Source of the DNA: an uncultured Rhizobiaceae bacterium
Lineage (GTDB): Bacteria; Pseudomonadota; Alphaproteobacteria; Rhizobiales; Rhizobiaceae
DNA: 64,000 nucleotides
Direction of reading: 5' to 3'
NCBI GenBank assembly: GCA_958296345.1
Contig: CATQIJ010000006.1
Location: forward strand, 62,001 to 126,000
Shown: one piece after another, positions 27,339 through 36,605 of the stretch
Layout of the letters: the number at the start of each line of letters is the position of its first letter
How positions within the stretch are numbered: the stretch's first letter is position 1
Notes under the pieces: generated by a model
Seen by the model: only the letters and a program-made list of their open reading frames with translations
What the model was told of the DNA's origin: nothing
Database searches by the model: none
Program-made: the position numbers and the translations under genes

Positions 27339-28520
27339 TTAGCGATATTTAGCTGTTGTGTTCTTTTGGCCATCGACCAAAATTTCACGGTAGTTACCAG
27401 CGCTTTCACCAGGGCCTATAAGTTCAACTGCTGTTGCACCAACATAGTCGATGTCTTTACCAGCTGCTAAAAGTTCAAGGCCTTTAGCAAGTTCGCCAGG
27501 AAGAATTTTTTTACCTGGTGCATTAGCAACATCCATAACTTTGCTTTTAAAGTCATTTGAGCTTGATGATTTTGCAGCCTGCATTGCAAGCATAATAAGT
27601 GCTGCAGCATCGTATGATTCAGCTGAGAAAGCATCCGTTTTAACACCAGCAGCTTTTGCCATTGCGTCAAAAATTTCAGCACCCTTGCTGTCAGTACCTG
27701 GAACCGTACCATAAGAACCGTTCAGTGCGTCACCAATTGCAAGTGGTAGTGAATCGCCGATCATTCCATCAGGAAGAACAAACGTGTCGAATGCGCCAGA
27801 GTCTAAAGAAGCTTGAATTACGCCTTTACCGCCTTGGTCAAGGTAACCAGCTACAATAAGAACCTCACCACCAGCTTGTGCAAGTGCACCAACTTCAGCA
27901 GAGTAATCGCCTTTGCCGTCTTCGTGTGCAGCAGAAATTGTTACTTTACCACCAGTAGCTTCATAATTTGACTGAATTGCTTCTGCTAAACCTTTGCCAT
28001 AGTCGTTGTTTGTGTATGTAATCGCTACTGACTTAACGCCTTTGTCATTCAGGATGTCTGAAATTACTGCACCCTGACGTGCATCAGATGGTGCTGTGCG
28101 GAAGAAAAGACCATCATCTTCTGCTGTTGAAAGAGCCGGTGATGTTGCTGATGGTGAAATCATGACAACGCCATTTGCACGAGCAACGTTTTGAAGAATT
28201 GCACCAGTAACGCCTGAGCAGTCAGCGCCCATGATTGCGTTTACTTTGTCACCAGTTACAAGACGCTCTGCAGCAGCAGTTGCAGCAGCACTGTCAACAC
28301 AAGTTGAGTCACCACGAATGGATTCAACAGTAGAGCCACCAAGAAGCTTACCTGAATCAGATACTTCTTTCATTGCCATTTCTGCGCTATCAGCCATTGG
28401 GCCTGTAAGAGATTCAATTGGCCCTGTGTAACCAAGAATTGTGCCGATTTTGATTTCTTCTGCAAACGCGGCAGATGACATCATAGTTGTAGCAGCTAGT
28501 GCTAAAATTAGTTTTTTCAT
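27339..28520 (-). CDS. livK: Leu/Ile/Val-type ABC substrate-binding protein
   Basis: 393 aa periplasmic binding protein with signal peptide MKKLILALAATTMMSSAAFA. Type I fold seen as IKIGTILGYTGPIESLTGPMADSAEMAM, the ligand-contact VNAIMGADCSGVTGAILQ with a Cys pair (C76, C100 region), and VKSVAITYTNNDYGKGLAEA. AGGAGG-like ribosome site (CTTGGGAGG on the minus strand). First gene of the minus-strand liv operon. The ligand may be an amino acid or short amide; not determinable. Confidence 0.9.
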   Translation of the reverse strand: MKKLILALAATTMMSSAAFAEEIKIGTILGYTGPIESLTGPMADSAEMAMKEVSDSGKLLGGSTVESIRGDSTCVDSAAATAAAERLVTGDKVNAIMGADCSGVTGAILQNVARANGVVMISPSATSPALSTAEDDGLFFRTAPSDARQGAVISDILNDKGVKSVAITYTNNDYGKGLAEAIQSNYEATGGKVTISAAHEDGKGDYSAEVGALAQAGGEVLIVAGYLDQGGKGVIQASLDSGAFDTFVLPDGMIGDSLPLAIGDALNGSYGTVPGTDSKGAEIFDAMAKAAGVKTDAFSAESYDAAALIMLAMQAAKSSSSNDFKSKVMDVANAPGKKILPGELAKGLELLAAGKDIDYVGATAVELIGPGESAGNYREILVDGQKNTTAKYR

Positions 28521-28677
28521 AATTTCCTCCCAAGGAAAAATTTAAAATAGTTGGTATTTATCCAATCTAATGTCGGATTAATGGATCAGTTTTAGATGAA
28601 ATGAGTCCAAAGTTCCATACATTAAATTTATTTGATTATGTAATGGAGATTTATGCTTATAGTCGTGAGTGGCAGAG

Positions 28678-29331
28678 TTATTCACTTTTTTCGAAAGGAG
28701 CACGGGTGAAATCGCCAGAATCAGCATTCATTGTCCATAATTCACCGTGTGAAATGTCAAACCATGCACCATGTAAATTTAGTCTGCCTTTGCCTTCAAG
28801 AATGGAAACGCAAGGGAAGGTTCGCAGGTTGGCAATTGAATGACGAATGGATACATGTTCAAGTGCAGTTTGGCGCTCAGATTGTGTCATAAGCTCGTTG
28901 TTGCCGATAGCTTCAGCAGATGGTCGTAAAAGCTCCAGCCATTTTCCAATGAAGTCGCCTGGCGATAGAGGCTGCATTTTTGTATCTAGCGCGGCAGTGA
29001 CGCCACCACATCGTCCGTGCCCCATGATAATTATATTTTCTACTTTTAAACTTTGCACCGCGAATTCAAGTGCAGCAGAGGTTGAGTGAAATCCATCGTC
29101 TGGACCGTATGGCGGCATTAGGTTTGCAACGTTTCTAACAACAAACATTTCACCAGGATGAGCATTGAAGATGGTTTCAGGGGCCGATCGGCTATCACAA
29201 CAAGCGATAACCATGGTTTTTGGTTTTTGCCCAGTCTCAGCTAAGGTTTCGTAACGCTTTTTCTCTTCCAAGAAATTGCCTGAACGGAAATCGTAATATC
29301 CGTTCAGTAATGCGGTTGGAAAATCTGCCAT
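28678..29331 (-). CDS. Beta-carbonic anhydrase
   Basis: 217 aa. Zinc ligands: C45 in IACCDSRSAPETIF (with the catalytic Asp-Arg of CDSR), and the HxxC pair in IIMGHGRCGGV (about H103, C106). RNVANLMPPYGPDDGFHSTSAALEFAV and a C-terminal LNLHGAWFDISHGELW are typical of the family. Interconverts CO2 and bicarbonate in the cytoplasm. Stands alone next to the zinc uptake locus; it is a zinc enzyme, but no shared regulation is visible. Confidence 0.94.
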   Translation of the reverse strand: MADFPTALLNGYYDFRSGNFLEEKKRYETLAETGQKPKTMVIACCDSRSAPETIFNAHPGEMFVVRNVANLMPPYGPDDGFHSTSAALEFAVQSLKVENIIIMGHGRCGGVTAALDTKMQPLSPGDFIGKWLELLRPSAEAIGNNELMTQSERQTALEHVSIRHSIANLRTFPCVSILEGKGRLNLHGAWFDISHGELWTMNADSGDFTRAPFEKSE

Positions 29332-29426
29332 GATAGTAATTGACCCTGAATATTAAATATTGAAGCATGAAATGCCGCTATTTTTAATAAGATGCAATAT
29401 ATGGAACTTTCAAACCACAATAAATT

Positions 29427-30452
29427 TTATTTATTTTTAAGGCAGTCACTAAAGCTTTTTGCCAAACCATTCATAGTATTAAAATAGTGCTCTTCACCTT
29501 TTGTAATGTTGCTACCCAATGGATCAAGTGTTGAGATGGTTGCTTTTGTGTTTTCAGCGACAACAGATAATACTTTTGGTGAGAACTGTGGTTCGCTGAA
29601 AATACAAGAAATGTTATTTTCCGAAACCTCATGTTGCAATTCTTTAATACGTGCAGCGCTTGGTTGAACTTCTGGATTAAGTGTGATCGCATGCGGGGCT
29701 GTTAATCCAAAGTGTTTTTCAAAATATTGATAAGCATCATGAAATACGACGTAGCCTTGATCTTGGCTACCTTGCATTGTTTTGGCTATGGTAACGTTTA
29801 ATGCGTCCAATTTTTCAATCATGCTTGTTGCATTAGTTGAATAAGTGCTGGCATTTTCAGGGTCATTTTTGGAAAGCGTTTTTGCGATCTCATTTGTGAT
29901 TATTTTTGCATTATCAATATCCAGCCATAGGTGAGGGTCTTTACCGCCTTCTGCATGTCCATGGCCCTCATGGCCATTGTCATGGCTTTCTTCGGTATGT
30001 TCATCTTCATCCTTATGTTCAGAATGCTCTTCTTCTTTATGCTCTGAATGCTCATCGTGTTTATCTTCTCCATGGTCTTCATGCTTATCATGATCATCGT
30101 GGTCTTTATGCTCACGATAATCTAGAAGAGAAAGCTTTTCGATGTCCATGAGCTCTAGGGATGTTTTCTTATCACTGTAGTTCTTCATGGATTTGATCAA
30201 AAATGTTTTTAGTCCCTCACCAACCCAGATTATAATATCGGAATCTTGTATAATTTGAGCTTGTGAAGGTTTTAAATTGAAATCATGAGGAGAAGTAACT
30301 CCGTCCAGAAGGAGCTTAGGTTCAGCTACACCTTTCATCACACCCGCAGTTAAAGAATGGATCGGTTTGATAGAAACCATAACATTCGGTGCAGCACTTG
30401 CAGTTGTGATTGCTACTGTAGATGATAATGCGATAAAGAATGTGCGTAGCAT
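29427..30452 (-). CDS. znuA: Zinc ABC transporter substrate-binding protein ZnuA
   Basis: 341 aa with signal peptide ending near SAAPNVMVS. Type III binding fold: SIKPIHSLTAGVM, SPHDFNLKPSQAQ (first His ligand), then a His/Asp/Glu-rich loop at about residues 113-172 (DHDDHDKHEDHGED and following), then GKDPHLWLDIDNAK, FHDAYQYFEKHFG. The acidic-His loop is the hallmark of ZnuA and captures Zn(II). Divergent from znuC with an 86-bp spacer holding a Zur-box-like palindrome. Confidence 0.94.
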   Translation of the reverse strand: MLRTFFIALSSTVAITTASAAPNVMVSIKPIHSLTAGVMKGVAEPKLLLDGVTSPHDFNLKPSQAQIIQDSDIIIWVGEGLKTFLIKSMKNYSDKKTSLELMDIEKLSLLDYREHKDHDDHDKHEDHGEDKHDEHSEHKEEEHSEHKDEDEHTEESHDNGHEGHGHAEGGKDPHLWLDIDNAKIITNEIAKTLSKNDPENASTYSTNATSMIEKLDALNVTIAKTMQGSQDQGYVVFHDAYQYFEKHFGLTAPHAITLNPEVQPSAARIKELQHEVSENNISCIFSEPQFSPKVLSVVAENTKATISTLDPLGSNITKGEEHYFNTMNGLAKSFSDCLKNK

Positions 30453-30472
30453 GATTGGAATCCTAAAAATGT

Positions 30473-30486
30473 TATGTTATTACATA
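30473..30486. promoter_or_regulatory. Putative Zur operator between znuA and znuC
   Basis: Palindrome TATGTTATTACATA (arms TATGT/ACATA, centre TATT), 20 bp upstream of the znuA start and 52 bp upstream of znuC, inside an otherwise AT-rich spacer. Zur boxes of alphaproteobacteria are AT-rich palindromes of this kind, and a Fur-family gene is the last gene of the znuCB operon. Position suits repression of both promoters. Not a measured site. Confidence 0.5.
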
Positions 30487-30538
30487 TCAATTATAAGATA
30501 ATTATTTTCAAATCAAGTAGTATAAGTTCAGAAAGTTT

Positions 30539-31366
30539 ATGTTGTCAGATAAAAGCGTATTGGTGAGTTTGAAAAATGCAGGTGTTTACCGTGATGGTCG
30601 ATGGCTTGTGCGCGGTGTTGATTTATCAATCGACCCTGCAGAGATCGTGACGCTTATTGGACCTAATGGATCTGGTAAATCCACTACCGCAAAAATGATT
30701 TTAGATATAGCAGAATTGAATGAAGGTAGCCGATCTAATCATAAAGATTTACATGTTGGTTATGTACCACAAAGAATAGAAATTGATTGGACTCTGCCGC
30801 TTACCGTTGAGCGGTTTATGACAATAACAGCTAGTTTATCGTCGCAAGAGATTGATGATAATTTGGAACGCACTTCTGTTAAGCATCTGAAAAATTCTCA
30901 AATCAGAAATCTATCTGGCGGTGAACTTCAGCGCGTATTACTTGCCAGAGCAATTGCACGAAAACCAAATTTACTTGTCCTTGATGAGCCTGTTCAAGGT
31001 GTCGATTTTTCTGGTGAAATTTCGCTTTATGAATTGATCAAAGAAATTAGAGATGAATTGCAGTGTGGTATTCTTTTAATCTCTCATGATCTTCACGTTG
31101 TGATGGCTGCAACAGATCGAGTGATTTGCTTAAATGGGCATGTTTGTTGTCAGGGCACGCCTAGTGCCGTCGCAGAAAGTTCTGAATACAAGCATTTGTT
31201 TGGAGAGCGCGCTTTGGGCGCTTTAGCAGTTTATCAACATGCGCACGACCATAAGCATTTGCCAGATGGAACTGTGGAACATGCAGATGGTTCTATCACA
31301 GAACATTGCCATCCAGATGATGGACATCACGATCATGCACACGAAAAGGAAAAATCTAATGTTTGA
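30539..31366 (+). CDS. znuC: Zinc ABC transporter ATPase ZnuC
   Basis: 275 aa. Walker A IGPNGSGKSTTAKMI, Q-loop YVPQRIEIDWTLPL, signature LSGGELQRVLLARA, Walker B LLVLDEPVQGVD, H-loop LISHDLHVV. A His-rich C-terminal tail (AHDHKHLPDG and HPDDGHHDHAHEK) may buffer or sense zinc. Overlaps znuB by 8 bp. Confidence 0.94.
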   Translation: MLSDKSVLVSLKNAGVYRDGRWLVRGVDLSIDPAEIVTLIGPNGSGKSTTAKMILDIAELNEGSRSNHKDLHVGYVPQRIEIDWTLPLTVERFMTITASLSSQEIDDNLERTSVKHLKNSQIRNLSGGELQRVLLARAIARKPNLLVLDEPVQGVDFSGEISLYELIKEIRDELQCGILLISHDLHVVMAATDRVICLNGHVCCQGTPSAVAESSEYKHLFGERALGALAVYQHAHDHKHLPDGTVEHADGSITEHCHPDDGHHDHAHEKEKSNV

Positions 31367-32168
31367 TGATTTTTTTGTACGGGCGCTGATCGCAGGTATT
31401 GGTGTTGCCTTAGTTGCTGGACCACTTGGATGTTTTGTTGTTTGGCGCAGACTATCTTATTTTGGGGATACGTTAGCGCATTCTGCGGTGCTGGGTGTGT
31501 CGCTTGGTGTTTTTTTAGAAGTTAATATTACAGCGACAGTTTTCATTGTAGCGCTTGCCATTTCGGGTTTGTTGTTTCTCTTGCAAAAACGGGGTGATCT
31601 TGCCTCTGATGCATTATTAGGATTGCTCTCACATTCAGCCCTAGCTCTTGGGCTAGTTGCAATCGCGTTTATGACTTGGGTTAGGATTGATCTACAGGCG
31701 CTATTATTTGGTGATATTTTATCTGTTTCCAAGATCGATTTGTCATTCGTCTGGATTGGTGGCGCGATTGTTTTAGCTGTTCTGTTTTCGATTTGGCGTC
31801 AGTTATTTGCTGCAACTGTTAGTGAAGAGCTTGCACGTGCGGAAGGTATGAACCCTGATCGTTCTAATGTAATTTTTATGATTTTAATGGCGCTAATTAT
31901 TGCACTTTCGATGAAGATTGTTGGTGTGCTTTTAATCACCGCACTTTTAATCATTCCTGCTGCAACCGCGAGACGAATTGCAGCCACACCTGAGCAGATG
32001 GCAATTTTTTCTGCTATCATTGGGGTGGTCTCAGTTGTTGGCGGGCTTTATAGTTCACTCCACTGGGACACACCATCAGGACCATCGATCGTGGTTATGG
32101 CGTTGGCTTTATTTGTGCTAACTTTGTTTCCAATAACGCGCCTATTGCGTTCCAAGAAAGAAGGGTAA
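31359..32168 (+). CDS. znuB: Zinc ABC transporter permease ZnuB
   Basis: 269 aa from ATG 31359 (MFDDFFVRALIAGIG); upstream in-frame starts lie inside znuC and read its His tail out of frame. Eight hydrophobic segments, with the family motif GPLGCFVVWRRLSYFGDTLAHSAVLGVSLG and MKIVGVLLITALLIIPAATAR. Inner-membrane subunit with ZnuC and ZnuA. Confidence 0.93.
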   Translation: MFDDFFVRALIAGIGVALVAGPLGCFVVWRRLSYFGDTLAHSAVLGVSLGVFLEVNITATVFIVALAISGLLFLLQKRGDLASDALLGLLSHSALALGLVAIAFMTWVRIDLQALLFGDILSVSKIDLSFVWIGGAIVLAVLFSIWRQLFAATVSEELARAEGMNPDRSNVIFMILMALIIALSMKIVGVLLITALLIIPAATARRIAATPEQMAIFSAIIGVVSVVGGLYSSLHWDTPSGPSIVVMALALFVLTLFPITRLLRSKKEG

Positions 32169-32173
32169 TCGAT

Positions 32174-32575
32174 ATGAGCTCTCATGCGCACCATCCTGTT
32201 TTGAAGAAAAATCAGAAATTGGTTCAAGATGTACTTGTGTCAGCTTGTGCGCCTTTAAGCGCTTATAGTATTTTAGATGTTTTGCGCGACCAAGGTTTTC
32301 GTGCGCCACTTCAAGTTTATCGTGCATTAGATAAATTGATGGAATTTGGTTTGGTTCATAAACTTGAGAGTTTAAATGCATTTGTTGCCTGTACACACGA
32401 TGCGTGTGAAGCAAATGAACCAGCCGCATTCATGATTTGTGAAGAGTGTGAAAGTGTTTCTGAATTGGGCGATACTCGTTTAGCTAGCCATCTTGGTAAA
32501 TTGGCTGATCACGAAAACTTTGCGCTCAAACATACTACGGTTGAGTTGCATGGTCGTTGTAAGAACTGCTCTTAG
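32174..32575 (+). CDS. zur: Fur-family zinc uptake regulator Zur
   Basis: 133 aa. N-terminal winged helix (YSILDVLRDQGFRAPLQVYRALDKLMEFGLVHKLESLNAFVAC) and a C-terminal zinc-binding domain with CEECES and a final CKNC, the four-Cys structural site. Gene position directly behind znuCB identifies it as Zur over Fur. Shorter than E. coli Zur but normal for the alphaproteobacterial type. Likely represses znuA and znuCB-zur when zinc is sufficient. Confidence 0.9.
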   Translation: MSSHAHHPVLKKNQKLVQDVLVSACAPLSAYSILDVLRDQGFRAPLQVYRALDKLMEFGLVHKLESLNAFVACTHDACEANEPAAFMICEECESVSELGDTRLASHLGKLADHENFALKHTTVELHGRCKNCS

Positions 32576-32673
32576 ATTTTTTGTGTTGGCACTGAACAGT
32601 TGACAAAACTTCCCTGTTATAGAAGAAATTAGCATAATAAAAACACTGAAAAATAAATGGGCAGGAGAAAATC

Positions 32674-33849
32674 ATGAAAAAACAATTTATTATAGGTGCT
32701 TTGGCATCCGCATTGATGAGCACGGCAGCGTTTGCTGAAAACCTAAAAGTTGGCTTCATCACAACACTTACAACGCCTGCTGCGGTGATCGGTAATGATC
32801 AGAAAAATGCGGTTGATCTTGCTATGGAACACTTAGGTGGCAAGCTTGGTGGTAAGCCTGCTGAAGTCGTTTTTGAAGATGATGGCTTTAAGCCTGAAAT
32901 CGGTAAACAAAAAACAGACAAGCTTGTTCAAGATGATGATATTTCCATCATTGCTGGCTATATTTGGTCAAACGTATTGATGGCATCTGCAAAACCTATT
33001 TTTGACGCTAATAAAATTATGATTTCTGCAAATGCTGGCCCTTCGGTAATTGCGGGCAAGCGTTGTAATGCAAACTTCTTCTCAACTTCTTGGCAAAATG
33101 ACCAAACACCAATGGCGATGGGTGAGTATCTAAACCAGAGCGGTGTTAAATCAATTTATGTGATGGCGCCAAATTATGCTGCTGGTAAAGATATGGCTGC
33201 TGGGGTAGCTCGTGTATTTAAAGGCGAGATAAAAGGCCAAGACCTTACAACATGGCCTGGTCAATTAGATTTTTCTGCTGAACTTGCAAAAGCAAAAGCC
33301 TCTGGTGCAGAAGCTATCTTTGTTTTTTATCCTGGCAAAGCAGGTGGTGCTTTTATGAAGCAGTATCAACAAGCTGGATTAAAAGGCGCTATGGATCTTT
33401 ATACAGTTTTTTCTGTAGATGGCATCTCACTTCCTAAAATGCAAGCAGGCAAACTTGATGGCGTGCTTGGTTCTAAACTGACTAATCAGTGGGATCCTAC
33501 ATTAGATAATGAAGCAAACAAAAAATTTGTTGCAGACTTCAAAGCAAAGCATGGCACATACCCGTCTTTTTATGCTGCTCAAGCTTATGATTCCATCAAG
33601 TTGATTGACTCGGCAGTTGCTGCTGTTGATGGCGATATGAAAAATATTGATGGATTGAAGGCTGCGCTTAAAGAAGCAAAGTTTGATTCAGTTCGTGGGA
33701 ACTTTAAGTTCGGTAATAACAATATGCCAATTCAAAACTTCTATCTTCGCGAAGTTGTTGAAGATGCTGACGGTAAGTGGGCAACCAAAGTGGTAAGCAC
33801 AGTTTATACAGATCACGTTGATCCTCATGCGAGCGATTGCAAACTCTAG
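32674..33849 (+). CDS. Liv-type ABC substrate-binding protein
   Basis: 391 aa, signal peptide MKKQFIIGALASALMSTAAFA, then a type I periplasmic binding fold (LKVGFITTLTTPAAVIGNDQ, AVDLAMEHLGGKLGGKPAEV, IYVMAPNYAAGKDMAAGVARV). The subgroup differs from the livK at 27-28 kb and resembles binding proteins for aromatic or other organic acids and amides. First gene of a complete plus-strand operon; a hairpin follows its stop. Confidence 0.88.
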   Translation: MKKQFIIGALASALMSTAAFAENLKVGFITTLTTPAAVIGNDQKNAVDLAMEHLGGKLGGKPAEVVFEDDGFKPEIGKQKTDKLVQDDDISIIAGYIWSNVLMASAKPIFDANKIMISANAGPSVIAGKRCNANFFSTSWQNDQTPMAMGEYLNQSGVKSIYVMAPNYAAGKDMAAGVARVFKGEIKGQDLTTWPGQLDFSAELAKAKASGAEAIFVFYPGKAGGAFMKQYQQAGLKGAMDLYTVFSVDGISLPKMQAGKLDGVLGSKLTNQWDPTLDNEANKKFVADFKAKHGTYPSFYAAQAYDSIKLIDSAVAAVDGDMKNIDGLKAALKEAKFDSVRGNFKFGNNNMPIQNFYLREVVEDADGKWATKVVSTVYTDHVDPHASDCKL

Positions 33850-33872
33850 TCGAATTGGAAATTTAATAAAAG

Positions 33873-33904
33873 AAAATAGGCTGCGTTCTTCGTGGCCTAT
33901 TTTT
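33873..33904 (+). terminator. Hairpin after the binding-protein gene
   Basis: Arms AAAATAGGC (33873-33881) and GCCTATTTT (33895-33903), loop of 13, followed by T. Placed between the binding protein and permease genes, as in the other liv operon, suggesting partial termination that favours the binding protein. Confidence 0.75.
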
Positions 33905-33941
33905 ATTCTGAATTTCAAATTGAAATGCACAAGATAGGTCG

Positions 33942-34862
33942 ATGAGTACGCTTTTTCTAATTCAACTATTAAACGGTTTGCAGCTAGGCGTGCTTCTGTT
34001 CTTACTTGCTGCGGGGTTAACGCTTGTTTTTGGGATAATGGATTTTGTAAATCTTGCTCATGGCTCGCTTTATATGTTGGGCGCTTTTGTCTGTGCTAGT
34101 TTAACTTTTTTTACGGGGTCGTTTGTCTGGGGTGTCGTATTTGCAATTCCGATTATTGCTATTATCGGGTATTTGTTTGAAGTATTAATTGTCAGGCATC
34201 TTTATGAGAGTAATCACTTGGATCATGTGCTTGCGACTTTTGGCATTATTTTAATCGCCGACACGCTTGTTCAATTAAGCTGGGGGCCTGAGGGAATTGC
34301 TATTCCACTCCCTGATTATCTATCAGGGCAGGTTGAGATTTTACCTGATATAATTTTTCCGACATTCAGGCTGCTGATTATCTCTAGTGGTTTATTAATT
34401 GCAGCTGGCCTTTACTGGCTTATCACGTACACGCGGCTTGGCATGTTAATCCGTGCGGGCGCTTCTAATCGTACGATGGTCTCTGCGCTTGGAATTGATA
34501 TAAGTACGCTTTTTGCTGGTGTGTTTGCGCTTGGTGCTGTTCTTGCTGGTGTTGCGGGCATGTTAATAGCGCCTATTACAGAGGCAACAATTGGGATGGG
34601 TAATGACATTATCATCACAGCTTTTGTTGTTATTATTGTTGGTGGTATTGGTTCTATGAAAGGCGCTTTTATTGCTGCAATTTTAATAGGAATTATCGAC
34701 ACGTTGGGACGTTCATTCCTTAAAGACATTCTTGAGATATTTAACGAAAGTGCATCTGCCGAGACCGCAGGGCCAGCACTTTCGTCGATGCTCATTTACA
34801 TCATCATGGCCATTGTCTTGGCGCTTCGCCCGCAAGGGTTATTCCCTCCAAAGGTGAGATAA
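33942..34862 (+). CDS. livH: Liv-type ABC permease (LivH)
   Basis: 306 aa, about eight membrane segments. Core motifs LLNGLQLGVLLFLLAAGLTLVFGIMDFVNLAHGSLYMLGAF, TRLGMLIRAGASNRTMVSALGIDIS and IIVGGIGSMKGAFIAAILIG. Ends 1 bp before the LivM gene. Confidence 0.92.
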   Translation: MSTLFLIQLLNGLQLGVLLFLLAAGLTLVFGIMDFVNLAHGSLYMLGAFVCASLTFFTGSFVWGVVFAIPIIAIIGYLFEVLIVRHLYESNHLDHVLATFGIILIADTLVQLSWGPEGIAIPLPDYLSGQVEILPDIIFPTFRLLIISSGLLIAAGLYWLITYTRLGMLIRAGASNRTMVSALGIDISTLFAGVFALGAVLAGVAGMLIAPITEATIGMGNDIIITAFVVIIVGGIGSMKGAFIAAILIGIIDTLGRSFLKDILEIFNESASAETAGPALSSMLIYIIMAIVLALRPQGLFPPKVR

Positions 34863-34863
34863 G

Positions 34864-35859
34864 ATGAGCGCGCAAAAAAAAGCAGCTAACCTTGATGAGT
34901 ATTTAAAAGCACCCAGTTTGTTTGGGTTTGGTATTGGCCGCATCATGACGATTGTTTTAATGGTGTTACTGTTTATCTTGCCGTTGATCGCTTGGTATAT
35001 GGGTAATAAATTCTATCTAGATTTTTCTTCTAGAATTGTTTGTTTAGCCATTGCTGCTGTTAGCCTTAATTTGATATTGGGTTTTGGAGGCATGGTGTCT
35101 TTCGGCCATGCAGCCTTTGTTGGTATTGGTGCTTATGCGGTAGGGATACCTTCTCATCATGGTTACGAATCTGCGTGGTTGCATTTTCCTTTGGCAATGA
35201 TTGCAGCAGCTTTTTTTGCACTTGTTACGGGTGCGATTAGTCTTCGTACTAAAGGTGTTTATTTCATTATGATAACAATGGCCTTTGCTCAGATGGCTTA
35301 TTACTTCTTCTTATCTCTGGAAGAATATGGCGGTGATGATGGTATGACGCTATGGTCTCGTTCAGATTTTGGGTTTTTGAATATCACAGATAAGTTGACC
35401 TTTTTCCTTTTATCCTATGCGTTATTAGCGCTTTGTATTTATCTAGTTTTCCGCATTGTTAATTCTCGGTTTGGAATGGTTGTTCGAGGGTGTAATTCTA
35501 ACGAAGCACGCATGAAATCCCTTGGTTATAACACCTATGCGTATCGCTTAACGGCCTATGTAATATCGGGTGCAATGTGTGGGTTAGCAGGCGCTTTAAT
35601 GGCAAACCTACAAGACTTCATTACGGCAGATACCATGACATGGACACGCTCTGGGGAGTTGATGTTCATGGTTATTCTTGGCGGGGCAGGATCGGTTTTT
35701 GGCCCTATCTTTGGGACTGGTGTATTCTTATTGTTTGAAGAAATATTATCCGCTTACACAATCTATTGGCATTTACCGTTTGGTGTTTTGCTCATTCTCT
35801 CAGTGCTTTTCATCAAAGGTGGTGTGAACGGTTTGATACAGCGAGCGTGGAAGACATGA
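34864..35859 (+). CDS. livM: Liv-type ABC permease (LivM)
   Basis: 331 aa. VSLNLILGFGGMVSFGHAAFVGIGAYAVG, ALVTGAISLRTKGVYFIMITMAFAQM, and the loop VNSRFGMVVRGCNSNEARMKSLGYNTY mark it as LivM. Ends with an ATGA overlap onto the ATPase gene. Confidence 0.92.
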   Translation: MSAQKKAANLDEYLKAPSLFGFGIGRIMTIVLMVLLFILPLIAWYMGNKFYLDFSSRIVCLAIAAVSLNLILGFGGMVSFGHAAFVGIGAYAVGIPSHHGYESAWLHFPLAMIAAAFFALVTGAISLRTKGVYFIMITMAFAQMAYYFFLSLEEYGGDDGMTLWSRSDFGFLNITDKLTFFLLSYALLALCIYLVFRIVNSRFGMVVRGCNSNEARMKSLGYNTYAYRLTAYVISGAMCGLAGALMANLQDFITADTMTWTRSGELMFMVILGGAGSVFGPIFGTGVFLLFEEILSAYTIYWHLPFGVLLILSVLFIKGGVNGLIQRAWKT

Positions 35860-36602
35860 CGGAGATGCTTCTTCAGGTTAAGGGTTTAAAAAAATCTTTT
35901 GGCGGTGTCATTGCGACAGATGATGTTGCACTTGATGTAAGACTAAATGAAGTCCACGCAATCATTGGCCCAAATGGCGCTGGTAAGACAACACTTATTT
36001 CACAGTTATTTGGTGAGCAATTACCAGATGCTGGCAGTGTTTTTTTCAAAGGAAAAGATATTACTAAACTGCCAATTTATAAAAGAGCAGATATTGGGCT
36101 TGCACGTTCTTTTCAGGTTACTTCTGTATTTTTGGATTTTTCTGTTCTTGATAATGTTGCGTTGGCTGTACAAGCGCATAGTGGACATTCTTTTAAGTTT
36201 TGGAAACCTGCCTCGACTGAAATTCAACTTCGTGGTGATGCAATGCAGGCTCTTGTTCAAGTGGGGTTGGATGAGCGCGCTTCAAGTAAGGCTTCTGAAC
36301 TTTCTCATGGTGAGCGCCGTCAACTAGAAATAGCAATGGCATTAGCCACTGATCCAGTATTTCTCCTACTAGATGAGCCAATGGCAGGTATGGGAATTGA
36401 GGAGAGTGCTTTTATGGTAGGTCTTCTCAAAGGATTAAAAAAAGGCAGGGCAATTTTGCTTGTTGAGCATGATATGAATGCAGTATTTGAACTTGCTGAC
36501 CGTATCTCAGTCTTGGTCTATGGTAGGATTATTGCAACTGGAACGCCGGATGAAATTCGTGAAAACGCGCAAGTCCGTGAAGCCTATCTGGGTGAGGCTT
36601 AA
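35856..36602 (+). CDS. livG: Liv-type ABC ATPase (LivG)
   Basis: 248 aa from ATG 35856 (MTEMLLQVKGLKKSFGG); the frame extends upstream into livM but only this start fits the ATGA overlap. Walker A IGPNGAGKTTLISQL, signature LSHGERRQLEIAMALA (His replaces the second Gly of LSGG, as in many LivG), Walker B FLLLDEPMAGMG, H-loop LVEHDMNAV. Confidence 0.92.
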   Translation: MTEMLLQVKGLKKSFGGVIATDDVALDVRLNEVHAIIGPNGAGKTTLISQLFGEQLPDAGSVFFKGKDITKLPIYKRADIGLARSFQVTSVFLDFSVLDNVALAVQAHSGHSFKFWKPASTEIQLRGDAMQALVQVGLDERASSKASELSHGERRQLEIAMALATDPVFLLLDEPMAGMGIEESAFMVGLLKGLKKGRAILLVEHDMNAVFELADRISVLVYGRIIATGTPDEIRENAQVREAYLGEA

Positions 36603-36605
36603 ACG

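Noticed and set aside
29900..30151. Repetitive frames over the znuA His-rich segment
   Set aside because: They are out-of-frame or antisense readings of the low-complexity His/Glu/Asp codons in znuA.
31239..31358. Longer N-terminus for ZnuB
   Set aside because: The extra residues are the His-rich tail of ZnuC read in another frame; ATG 31359 gives the standard start.
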